NCBI GenBank assembly: GCA_016872595.1
Contig: VGZJ01000026.1
Span: 1 to 35,318, forward strand
Source of the DNA: Planctomycetota bacterium
GTDB lineage: Bacteria; Planctomycetota; Planctomycetia; Gemmatales; Gemmataceae
Reading direction: 5' to 3'
Length of the DNA stretch: 35,318 nt
The notes beneath the pieces are model-generated. The model was not told the DNA's origin and did no database searches. It was given only the letters and a program-made list of their open reading frames with translations. A program made the translations under genes and the position numbers. The number at the start of each line of letters is the position of its first letter. Position 1 is the first letter of the stretch. Below, in pieces: positions 7,542-15,252 of this stretch.

Positions 7542-10463
7542 GTGCCCAACGATCCCGTTGCGACTACCGGCTTCGACCCCGAACCGGCCGAACTCGCCCC
7601 GGCTCTCGCGCCCGTACGGCCCGAGCGCTACCTGATCGGCCCCGAACTCGCGCGCGGCGGTATGGGCATCGTGTACCGCGCGACCGACACCGTGCTGAAC
7701 CGCGCGGTCGCGGTGAAGGTGCTCCAGAACCGCTTCGATCCCAACTCGGCCGTTGCGCGGCGGTTCGCGACCGAGGCGCAAATCACGGCCCAGCTACAGC
7801 ACCCGGGGATTCCGCCCGTTCACGACCGCGGCGCGCTCGCCGACGGCAGCCCGTTCCTCGCGATGAAGCTGATTAACGGGCACACCCTCGACGCGCTCCT
7901 CGATCAGCGCCCCGACCCGGCCGACGGGCGCGGGCGGTTCGTGGCCGCGTTCGAGCAGATCGCGCAGGCCGTCGCGTTCGCCCACACCCAACGGATCATT
8001 CACCGCGACCTGAAGCCCGCGAACGTCATGGTCGGCGACTTCGGCGAGGTACAGGTGATGGACTGGGGCTTGGCGAAGCAACTCGACACCGCGGAGCCGG
8101 CCGAACCGGGAGCACCCGCCGCGCGGGTTCGCGCGCCCGCCGACGCGAACCGAACGACCGTCCACCAACCCACGGACGAATCGACCGACCCGCGAACGGT
8201 CGCCGGGCAGGTGATGGGCACGCCCGCGTACATGTCGCCCGAACAGGCCCGCGGCGACACCGCGCGCGTCGGGTGCCGGTCGGACGTGTTCGCGCTCGGC
8301 GGCGTCCTCTGCGCGATCCTCACGGGCAAACCGCCCTTCACCGGCGGCGGCGAGCAGACCATCCGCCGCGCCGCCGCCGGCGACCTGTCCGGTGCGTTCG
8401 CGCGGCTCGACGGTTGCGGCGCGGACCCGGAGCTAATAGCCCTCGCCAAGCGGTGCCTCGCCCCGGACCCGGACGACCGGCCCGCGGACGGCGCGGACGT
8501 CGCCGAACTGGTGGCCGCGTACCGTGCCGGGGTCGAGCAGCGCCTGCGTGCCGCCGAGTTGTCGCGCGCCTCGACCGAGGCGAAGGCCCTCGAACAGCGG
8601 AAGCGGCGGCGGGCGCAAACGGCGCTCGTGGGGACCGTCGCGCTGCTGCTCGCGGGCCTCGGCGCGTTCGGCTGGTGGGCCGACCGCCAGAGCCGCGCGC
8701 GCGCCGCCGAACGGGACCGAACCGAGACCGAAACGCGGGCCGCACAAGAGCGCGCCGACGGGGAGAAGCGGGCCGCGGACCTGCGGCAACAGTTGGACGA
8801 CGAGCGCCGCGCCGCGGACGAGCGGAGCCGGCTCGCGCGCAACGGCGACGCCATCGCCGCGCTCGCGGGCCGCTGCGAGCAGCACCTGCGGCGCGGGGAA
8901 ACGGAGGCCGCGGGGGTCGCGCTCGCGGAGGCCGAGCGCCGCGCGAAAGAGGGCGGCGGGGAACCCGTCGCCGCGCGGCTCGCCCGGTGCCGGGCCGACT
9001 TCGTCCTGCTCGCCAAGCTCGACGCCGTGGACCGCTTCGCGTGGAGCCCGATCAACGGCAACCTCCCGGCCAACTTCCAGATCGTCGCGCTCTGGCGCGA
9101 CACCTTCGGGAACGCCGAAATGTTCGGCCATCAGGTCGCCCCGAAAGACGCCGCGGCCCGCGTGAGGCAGTCGCTCGTCGCCGACAAGGTGCTCACCGCG
9201 CTGGACAGTTGGCTCGCGCTCGAGCAGTCGAACTGGCTGCGCGACATGCTGCACGAGGCCGATCCCGATGCGTACCGGGACGGGGTGCGCGCGGCCCTCC
9301 GCGCCGGCGACAAGGCGCGAGTCGTGGACCTGATCGCGCAACCGCAAGTGGAGCAGCAGCCCGCGCGATTCGCCGCGGCGGTGGGCTACATGGACGCGAT
9401 TCCGGTTACGCGCCGCCTCAAGGTTCTTGAGGTCGCGCTGCGCGCCCGGCCGGACGCGCTCGCGCTCCTCATGCTGCTCGGCAACTTGCACGACCGTGCC
9501 GGCAGCGCCGGCGCGCGCCTGCGCTGGTACCAAGCGGCGGTCGCGGCCCACCCGCGGAACGCCGCGGCGCGCGTCGGGTTGGCCGACGCGCTCGCGAACA
9601 CCGGCGACACCGACGGCGCGCTCGCCGCGTACCGCGAGGCCACCCGGCTCGATCCCGCGCTTGTCGCCGCGTTCAACAACCTCGGGAACGTGCTCGCTGG
9701 GAAGAGCGATCACGACGGGGCCGCGACCGCCTACGCGGAGGCCATCCGCCTCGACCCCGAGCTGGCCGCGGCGCACTTCAACCTCGGTCTCGTTCGGGGC
9801 AAACAGGGCCAGCGCGACAAGGCGATTGCGTGCTACCGCGAGGCCCTCCGCATCGACCCGGCACTCGCGCAAGCGCACCTCAGTCTTGCCGACGCGCTGT
9901 CGGCCCGGAACGACAAGGCCGAAGCGATTACCAGCTACCGCGCGGCGCTCAAACTGGACCCGAACCTGACCGGGGCGCGCGTGAACCTCGGCACCGTACT
10001 CAGCGACACCGGGGACCGCGACGGGGCCATCGAGCAGTACCGCGCGGCGATCCGCACCGACCCGAAGCTGGCCCCAGCCCACTACAATCTGGGCCTCGGG
10101 CTGAAGGCGAAAGCGGACTGGGCCGGCGCGAGCGCGGCGTTCCGCGACGCGGCCCGACTCGACCCCGCGCTGCCGGACGTTCACAACAACCTCGGCATCG
10201 CACTGGCGCGCAACAAGGAGTTCGTGGCCGCGGTCGCGGCGTTCCGCGAGGCGGTGCGGCGCGACCCGAAGAACGCCGGGGTGCACTTCAACTTGGGCGT
10301 CGCACTCGTGGACGTCGGCGACCTCGACGGGGCACTCGTCGCCATCAAGGAAGCGAGCCGGCTGGAGCCGAAGAACGCGGTGTTCGCGTCCGCCATCGGT
10401 AAGGTCGAAGGGGCGATCAAGAAGCGCGGCCCCATGCCCGAACCGCCCCCGCCGAAGCAGTAA
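7542..10463 (+). CDS. Ser/Thr protein kinase with membrane anchor and TPR array
   Basis: This 973-residue Hanks-type kinase starts at the GTG at 7542, with GGAGG at 7531-7535. The kinase domain spans about residues 29-330, with the glycine loop LARGGMGIVY, the VAVKV lysine near 59, HRDLKPANV (Asp156), and DWG at 174-176 in place of DFG, as is usual in planctomycete kinases. MGTPAYMSPEQ and SDVFALGGVL follow. A single membrane helix lies near 361-379 (TALVGTVALLLAGLGAFGWW). A charged coiled coil (about 380-450), a region of unclear fold, and about nine 34-residue TPR units (about 625-955, for example AAFNNLGNVLAGKSDHDGA) complete it. The kinase is cytoplasmic and the TPR part should be on the other side of the membrane, which would make it a receptor that binds protein partners. 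No obvious substrate is encoded next to it. Confidence 0.93.
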   Translation: MPNDPVATTGFDPEPAELAPALAPVRPERYLIGPELARGGMGIVYRATDTVLNRAVAVKVLQNRFDPNSAVARRFATEAQITAQLQHPGIPPVHDRGALADGSPFLAMKLINGHTLDALLDQRPDPADGRGRFVAAFEQIAQAVAFAHTQRIIHRDLKPANVMVGDFGEVQVMDWGLAKQLDTAEPAEPGAPAARVRAPADANRTTVHQPTDESTDPRTVAGQVMGTPAYMSPEQARGDTARVGCRSDVFALGGVLCAILTGKPPFTGGGEQTIRRAAAGDLSGAFARLDGCGADPELIALAKRCLAPDPDDRPADGADVAELVAAYRAGVEQRLRAAELSRASTEAKALEQRKRRRAQTALVGTVALLLAGLGAFGWWADRQSRARAAERDRTETETRAAQERADGEKRAADLRQQLDDERRAADERSRLARNGDAIAALAGRCEQHLRRGETEAAGVALAEAERRAKEGGGEPVAARLARCRADFVLLAKLDAVDRFAWSPINGNLPANFQIVALWRDTFGNAEMFGHQVAPKDAAARVRQSLVADKVLTALDSWLALEQSNWLRDMLHEADPDAYRDGVRAALRAGDKARVVDLIAQPQVEQQPARFAAAVGYMDAIPVTRRLKVLEVALRARPDALALLMLLGNLHDRAGSAGARLRWYQAAVAAHPRNAAARVGLADALANTGDTDGALAAYREATRLDPALVAAFNNLGNVLAGKSDHDGAATAYAEAIRLDPELAAAHFNLGLVRGKQGQRDKAIACYREALRIDPALAQAHLSLADALSARNDKAEAITSYRAALKLDPNLTGARVNLGTVLSDTGDRDGAIEQYRAAIRTDPKLAPAHYNLGLGLKAKADWAGASAAFRDAARLDPALPDVHNNLGIALARNKEFVAAVAAFREAVRRDPKNAGVHFNLGVALVDVGDLDGALVAIKEASRLEPKNAVFASAIGKVEGAIKKRGPMPEPPPPKQ

Positions 10464-10519
10464 CGTGACACCGGCGCGCCCGCGGGTATCATGTGGGCAC
10501 ACCCACCGGAGCCACCGCC

Positions 10520-11962
10520 ATGCCCGCCCCGACGCGCTTCGACCTCATCGTAATCGGAGCCGGACCGGGCGGCGTGGCCGCGGCCGACACCGCGGCGCTG
10601 CTCGGCAAGCGCGTCGCGCTCGTCGAGCGCCACTCGGTTGTGGGCGGGGCCGCGGTCAACACCGGCACCATTCCCAGCAAGACCCTGCGCGAGACCGCGC
10701 TCGCCATTTCCGGGGTCAAGGCCCGCGCGCTCGTCGGCGTCGACGTGTCGGTGCGCCGGCAGGCCAAGATCGAAGACCTCGTGCGCCACGAGCGCGCGGT
10801 GAAGGCCAGCGAGGCGCACCAGATGCGCACGCTGCTGGACCGCTACGGGGTGAGCGTGTACCGCGGCAGCGGCGCGTTCCTCGACCCCAACACCGTGCGC
10901 GTGACCCACCCGTCGCCGCCCGGCGGCCACACCGACCTGTGCGCCGACAAGATCGTCGTCGCCATCGGCTCCACGCCGGTGCGCCCGCCCGTGTTCCCGT
11001 TCCACCACGGGCGCGTTCACGACTCCGACGAACTGCTGTACATCACCAGCATCCCGCGGTCGCTCGCAGTGGTCGGGGCCGGCGTGATCGGCAGCGAGTA
11101 CGCCTGCATGTTCGCCGCGCTCGGCGTGCGCGTCCACCTCATCGACGGCCGCGACGTGCTGTTGCCGTTCCTCGACGCCGACCTGTCCGAGGGGCTGCGC
11201 CGCGCGATGGAGGCGCAGGGCATCGTATTCTGGTGGAAGGATCAGATCGAAACGTGCCACGCCCCGCACTCCGGCGAGATCGAACTGAAGCTGAAGTCCG
11301 GGAAGGAACTGGCGGTCGATCACCTGCTGGTGTGCGCCGGGCGCACGAGCGCCGCGGCGAGCCTGTGCCCGGAGAAGGCCGGGTTCGGCCTCACCCCGCG
11401 CGGGCTGATCCCGGTGGACGAGCACTTCCGCACGACGGCCCCGCACATCTACGCGGTGGGCGACGTGATCGGGTTCCCGGCGCTCGCCAGCACCAGTTCC
11501 GAGCAGGGCCGCGTCGCCGCGTGCCACGCCTTCGGCTCGAACGCGAAGCAGGCCCTCGCGCAGTTTCTCCCCGCCGGCATCTACACCATTCCCGAAGTGA
11601 GTTCCGTGGGCCTAACGGAGCAGCAGGCGCGCGAGAAGAACGTGCCCGTGGTGATCGGCCGCGCGGACTACGACCAGAACCCGCGCGGCAAGATCATCAA
11701 CGACAAGACCGGGTTCCTGAAGTTGGTGTTCGCCCGCGACGACCTCAAGTTGCTCGGCGTCCACGTGATCGGCGAACAGGCCACCGAGCTGATTCACGTC
11801 GGCCTGATGGCAATGATGACCGGCGGGAGCGCGGACCTGTTCCTCGCGACGTGCTTCAACTACCCCACGCTGGGCGACCTGTACAAACTCGCGGCGCACG
11901 ACGCCATCCTGAAGCGCGCCGAACTACAGGGCAAGGCCCAAATGGGGATCAGCCGCTGGTAG
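10520..11962 (+). CDS. sthA: Soluble pyridine nucleotide transhydrogenase (SthA type)
   Basis: This 480-residue FAD enzyme of the dihydrolipoamide dehydrogenase superfamily exchanges hydride between NADPH and NAD+ in the cytoplasm. The FAD motif GAGPGGVAAA is at residues 13-22. The stretch that holds the redox disulfide in lipoamide dehydrogenase reads GGAAVNTGTIPSKTLRE, with no cysteine pair; NTGTIPSK is the hallmark of the SthA branch. The second dinucleotide motif VVGAGVIGSEYA, the YAVGDVIGFPALAS block and the C-terminal dimerisation domain (FNYPTLGDLYKLAAHDAI) are present. The ATG at 10520 follows GGAG about 10 bp upstream. The gene begins 56 bp after the kinase stop with no evident functional link. 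Confidence 0.9.
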   Translation: MPAPTRFDLIVIGAGPGGVAAADTAALLGKRVALVERHSVVGGAAVNTGTIPSKTLRETALAISGVKARALVGVDVSVRRQAKIEDLVRHERAVKASEAHQMRTLLDRYGVSVYRGSGAFLDPNTVRVTHPSPPGGHTDLCADKIVVAIGSTPVRPPVFPFHHGRVHDSDELLYITSIPRSLAVVGAGVIGSEYACMFAALGVRVHLIDGRDVLLPFLDADLSEGLRRAMEAQGIVFWWKDQIETCHAPHSGEIELKLKSGKELAVDHLLVCAGRTSAAASLCPEKAGFGLTPRGLIPVDEHFRTTAPHIYAVGDVIGFPALASTSSEQGRVAACHAFGSNAKQALAQFLPAGIYTIPEVSSVGLTEQQAREKNVPVVIGRADYDQNPRGKIINDKTGFLKLVFARDDLKLLGVHVIGEQATELIHVGLMAMMTGGSADLFLATCFNYPTLGDLYKLAAHDAILKRAELQGKAQMGISRW

Positions 11963-12123
11963 CGCCGCGGCTCGTGTAAAATCGGAGCGCTTCGCCGGCG
12001 ACCGATCGTTGCGGCGGACGCACGGACCCGCGCCAACGGACCCGGTCACCACACGAAACCCGCGGTTCGATACTCTGTAACTGCCCCGGCACGTTCGCCT
12101 TGACTCAATCCCCGAAGCCGCCT

Positions 12124-13041
12124 ATGCCCGCCGACTGCCCGGTTCACGCCAGCGTGTTGCCGGTCGAAGTTCTGGAGTTGCTCGCCCCGAAGCCGGGCGA
12201 AACGTGGGTCGATTGCACGACCGGCGGCGGCGGGCACACACGCCCGATCGCCGAGCGCGTCGGGCCGACGGGTCGCGTGATCGCGCTCGACCAAGACCCG
12301 ACCATGCTCGCGCTCGCCCGCGGGCAGCTTGACGGGCTGCCGGTCGAACTGGTTCACGCGAACTTCGACCAACTGACGGAAGTGTTGGCCGCGCGCGGGT
12401 TCGTACAGGTGAACGGCGTGTTCGCGGACCTCGGGTTCAGTTCGGACCAACTGGCGCGGGCCGACCGCGGGCTGAGCTTCCGCGCCGACGGCCCGCTCGA
12501 CATGCGGCTCGACCCGACCGGCGGGGCGACCGCGGCCGACCTCGTGAACCGGATGAGTGAGGCCGCACTCGCGGACGTGTTCTGGGAGTTCGGCGAAGAG
12601 CGCCACAGCCGGCGCGTGGCCCGGCGGATCGTCGAGCGACGCGCGGCGACCCCGTTCGCCACCACCGCGGACCTCGCCGACGTGGTGCGCGGGTGCGTGC
12701 CACGCGCGGGCGGCATCGACCCGGCGACGCGCGTCTTTCAGGCGCTGCGCATCGCCGTCAACGACGAACTCGGCGCGCTCGACCGCTTGCTCGCGGCGCT
12801 GCCGAAACTGGTGAAACCGGGCGGCCGGGTGGGGGTCATCAGCTTCCACTCGCTCGAAGACCGGCGCGTGAAGCAGGCGCTCCGCACCGCGACCGTGTGG
12901 CGGCCGGTGACGAAGAAGCCCGTCGAAGCCGGGGCCGAAGAGACCGCGCGCAACCCCCGCGCCCGCAGCGCGAAACTGCGCATCGCGGAGCGCATCGAAC
13001 CCAACAGTGAGGTCACGGATGACCGATCCCATCGCCGTTGA
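12124..13041 (+). CDS. rsmH: 16S rRNA (cytosine1402-N4)-methyltransferase
   Basis: RsmH (MraW) methylates N4 of C1402 in the 16S rRNA decoding centre using S-adenosylmethionine. The 305-residue protein has HASVLPVEVLELL, the SAM motif DCTTGGGGHT, VIALDQDPTMLA, ADLGFSSDQL, the substrate segment SFRADGPLDMRLDP, and the C-terminal GVISFHSLEDRRVKQ. The ATG at 12124 is preferred; an in-frame TTG at 12100 would add 8 residues. The next gene starts inside its last 23 bp, as ftsL often follows rsmH in other bacteria. No mraZ, mur or ftsI genes are nearby, so the usual division and cell-wall cluster is not preserved here. The 161-bp spacer upstream shows nothing notable. Confidence 0.95.
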   Translation: MPADCPVHASVLPVEVLELLAPKPGETWVDCTTGGGGHTRPIAERVGPTGRVIALDQDPTMLALARGQLDGLPVELVHANFDQLTEVLAARGFVQVNGVFADLGFSSDQLARADRGLSFRADGPLDMRLDPTGGATAADLVNRMSEAALADVFWEFGEERHSRRVARRIVERRAATPFATTADLADVVRGCVPRAGGIDPATRVFQALRIAVNDELGALDRLLAALPKLVKPGGRVGVISFHSLEDRRVKQALRTATVWRPVTKKPVEAGAEETARNPRARSAKLRIAERIEPNSEVTDDRSHRR

Positions 13042-14461
13042 CGTGCCCAAGCCGTCGTTCGCGCGCTCGGTGCCGGGGTCGGTGCCGCCCGCGGCCCTGC
13101 CGCCGCTGCCCGCGCCGTTCGTGCCGAAGCCGGACCCCAAACCGGAGCCGAAGGCGGACGCGGCCAAGACCGAGCCGCCCGCGCCCCCGCCTGTTCCGTC
13201 CACGATCACGCCCGCCCCGCCCGCGCCGGACGGCTCCGCAAAGTGGCTGGGACTGTTCACCAAGAAGCAGCTTACCATCGGTGCTTCCGCGGTGTTCAGC
13301 CTCGCGGCGGGGATCGGCGCGCTGCGCCTGATGTTCCCCGCGAAGGACCAGCCGAAGCCCGCGACGACCAGTTCTCAGGAGTGGGCCGCGACCCCGCGCG
13401 CCGAGCCGAAGGAGCAACCGAAGCCCACGGCCCCGCCGACCATTAGCCCCGATCCCCTGCCGCCGATCCCGCCACCGGATTTGCCGTTCCCGACTTCGCC
13501 CGTCGCGCGGCCGACCGGCATCACGCCGGTGCCGCCGCCCGCGCCGAGCGTGTTCCCGCCGCCGGTCCTTGAACCGGAGCGCCCGAAGTTGCCACCGCTC
13601 CCGCCGCCGTCGGGCTTCGAGCCGACGCTTCCCCCTCTGCCCGTCATTCCGATTAGCGGCACCGAGCCGAAGTTGCCCGCGCTCCCGCCGCTGCCCGGCG
13701 CGCCGATGGTCCCCGCGGTCCCGCCGCCCAGCGGACTCGATCCGATCATTCCGCAACCGCCCGGCCCGCCGAAGGTCGAGCCGCATGTGACCCCGAAAGT
13801 CGAGCCGGTGCTGCCGCCGATCCCCGCGCCCGGTGGCGGGCCGAGCGTGCCCGTGGTTCCGCCGCCGGTGTTCCCGCTCGATCCCAAGCCCGAACCGAAA
13901 GTCGAACCGAAGTTGCCGGACCCGTTCCCGCCCGTCGGCACGCCCACGGGCTTCACCAAGCCCGGCGGCACCACGGACCCGAAGCCGTTCGTGCCCGAAG
14001 TGCTGCCGAAGACGAACTTCGACGTCGACCTGTACGAACCGCGGGCGAGCGACACCTACGATTCGATCAGCCAAGAGTTCTACAACGACAGGCGGTTCGC
14101 CGCGGCGCTGCGGGCGTTCAACCGGAACCAAGCGCTGACCGCGGTGCGGTACGTCGAGGTGCCGCCGATACACGTCCTGCGGCGGCAGTTCGGCGGGCAG
14201 GTGGGCGCGGCCCCGTCCGGCACCGGCACCGGTGCGCCGCAGTGGGGCGCGGCCGACCCCACCCCGCCGCCCGCCGCCCGCGGGCGCACCACGTTCGTTG
14301 TTCCGCCGGGCGGCATGACGATGCGCGCCGTGGCCCGCGAGACCCTCGGCAGCGACCTGCGCTGGAACGACATCTACGACCTGAACCCGCAGTTCAAGCC
14401 CTCGGAACTGATCCCGGCGGGCACTGAACTGAAGGTGCCCCCCGGCGCGCGGGTGCAGTAG
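13019..14461 (+). CDS. Proline-rich single-pass membrane protein with LysM-like C-terminus, in the ftsL position
   Basis: This 480-residue protein overlaps rsmH by 23 bp; its ATG is preceded by GAGG at 13009-13012. Residues 1-80 are proline-rich and cytoplasmic. A single helix (about 85-106, IGASAVFSLAAGIGALRLMF) is followed by about 220 residues of Pro/Lys/Glu-rich linker (many PPLP and PEPK phrases). Two LysM-like modules follow: DLYEPRASDTYDSISQEFYN with RAFNRNQALT (about 330-380) and FVVPPGGMTMRAVARETLG with LNPQFKPSELIPAGTELKVP (about 430-477). LysM modules usually bind peptidoglycan, so the protein probably spans from membrane to cell wall. Gene position resembles FtsL, but length and domains do not; homology to FtsL is not claimed. 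Confidence 0.8.
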   Translation: MTDPIAVDVPKPSFARSVPGSVPPAALPPLPAPFVPKPDPKPEPKADAAKTEPPAPPPVPSTITPAPPAPDGSAKWLGLFTKKQLTIGASAVFSLAAGIGALRLMFPAKDQPKPATTSSQEWAATPRAEPKEQPKPTAPPTISPDPLPPIPPPDLPFPTSPVARPTGITPVPPPAPSVFPPPVLEPERPKLPPLPPPSGFEPTLPPLPVIPISGTEPKLPALPPLPGAPMVPAVPPPSGLDPIIPQPPGPPKVEPHVTPKVEPVLPPIPAPGGGPSVPVVPPPVFPLDPKPEPKVEPKLPDPFPPVGTPTGFTKPGGTTDPKPFVPEVLPKTNFDVDLYEPRASDTYDSISQEFYNDRRFAAALRAFNRNQALTAVRYVEVPPIHVLRRQFGGQVGAAPSGTGTGAPQWGAADPTPPPAARGRTTFVVPPGGMTMRAVARETLGSDLRWNDIYDLNPQFKPSELIPAGTELKVPPGARVQ

Positions 14462-14513
14462 TCCGCGCGCGCGATTCGACCCAGATTGCCAAAAAGAGAT
14501 CGTCAATTCCCGA

Positions 14514-14613
14514 CCCAGAGCGCCAGTCCGCCACCCCAGAGCGCCACTTTTCTCGAAGTGGCGCTCTGGATCAAAGGCTTGTTTTTCCAGCGTTTCGACC
14601 CCCAGAGCGCCAG
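14514..14613. repeat. Four CCAGAGCGCC units including a 14-bp hairpin
   Basis: The 360-bp spacer 14462-14821 has no gene. It carries the unit CCCAGAGCGCCA at 14514, 14535 and 14601 and an inverted copy at 14559-14569. Units two and three form a perfect 14-bp stem (14536-14549 with 14556-14569, 6-nt loop) that could end transcription of the gene finishing at 14461. The remaining 14614-14800 shows no further structure I can name. Confidence 0.7.
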
Positions 14614-14821
14614 ACCGCCAATTTCTAAACTCGTCTGGGGTTCCCGGTCGCGGGGCCGGATACGCAAGCACATCACTTTCTGATGTCGACAACCACGAGG
14701 TTCGACTTCGGGCGCGCGTTCAACCCACGGACCGGAACAGAATCGCTCCGCGCGGTCCCGCTTCAGATCCGGTTCGCCGAGACCTCCTACTACTATCTTG
14801 GTGACTTTCGGAGGGCGAGAC

Positions 14822-15172
14822 ATGAAGCGAATCGTTGCCGGGGCGGTGGTGTGCGCGGTGCTGCTGTGCGCCACCGGCTGCGGCGGGCCGGACTCGTTGA
14901 TTCGCGAGCTGATCGTGAACCTGAACGCCTACGCCGAGACCGTCGAAAAGAAGGAACCGCCCGACAAGCAACTTGCGGCCCGCGACCGCGCCCGCGCTAC
15001 TGCGGAGAAGATCGACAAGCTGAAGTTGAGCAAAGAGGACCAAGAGAAGCTGCTGAAGAAGCACGAGGCCGCGCTGCGGAAGGTGTTCGACCGGATCCAA
15101 GCGGCGCACAAGAATCAGGCGATGGAGGGCGGCGCGGTCCCGCCCGACGTGCTCGACGGGTTCTTCAAATAG
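14822..15172 (+). CDS. Small probable lipoprotein with helical charged body
   Basis: This 116-residue protein starts at the ATG at 14822 behind GGAGGG at 14810-14815. The leader KRIVAGAVVCAVLLCATGCGG ends in a lipobox-like ATGC, so Cys20 is the likely lipidated residue, although position -3 is Ala rather than the favoured Leu. The rest is almost wholly charged helix (TVEKKEPPDKQLAARDRARA, KLKLSKEDQEKLLKKHEAAL), suggesting a coiled coil or helical hairpin on the outer face of a membrane. I recognise no family. It converges on gyrB across a 66-bp inverted repeat. Confidence 0.7.
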   Translation: MKRIVAGAVVCAVLLCATGCGGPDSLIRELIVNLNAYAETVEKKEPPDKQLAARDRARATAEKIDKLKLSKEDQEKLLKKHEAALRKVFDRIQAAHKNQAMEGGAVPPDVLDGFFK

Positions 15173-15236
15173 GTCGCACGTCGTAAGGTCGAAACCCCCG
15201 CCAACTCAGGTCTTCGACTTTCCGACTTGCGACCTT
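15171..15236. repeat. Imperfect inverted repeat between the lipoprotein gene and gyrB
   Basis: AGGTCGCACGTCGTAAGGTC at 15171-15190 is mirrored imperfectly by 15211-15236 (complement AAGGTCGCAAGTCGGAAAGT). It lies between convergent stop codons and could serve as a bidirectional terminator. It is built from GTCG-rich near-repeats. Confidence 0.6.
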
Positions 15237-15252
15237 CAGACGTTACGCACGA

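Noticed and set aside
8433-10502. Long minus-strand open frame (689 codons) opposite the kinase gene
   Set aside because: It is antisense to a clear kinase-TPR protein, is Arg/Val/Gly-rich with no domain, and is the usual by-product of high GC at third positions.
10465-11979. Plus-strand open frame (504 codons) in another frame over sthA
   Set aside because: It overlaps the whole sthA coding sequence, whose FAD motifs are unmistakable; the alternative is low-complexity Arg-rich sequence.
13019-14461. Identification as FtsL
   Set aside because: Only gene order agrees. The protein is about four times the usual length, with LysM-like modules instead of a leucine-zipper helix.
14514-14613. Possible CRISPR array
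   Set aside because: Units are only about 12 bp, irregularly spaced and in both orientations; no cas gene is present.
13013-14692. Minus-strand open frame (559 codons) opposite the proline-rich gene
   Set aside because: Its composition is mostly Arg, Gly and His, mirroring Pro codons on the other strand; no motif or start signal supports it.
14503-14874. Minus-strand open frame with repeated ALWG phrases
   Set aside because: The phrases come from the CCAGAGCGCC repeat units and the frame crosses into the start of the lipoprotein gene; no ribosome-binding site fits.
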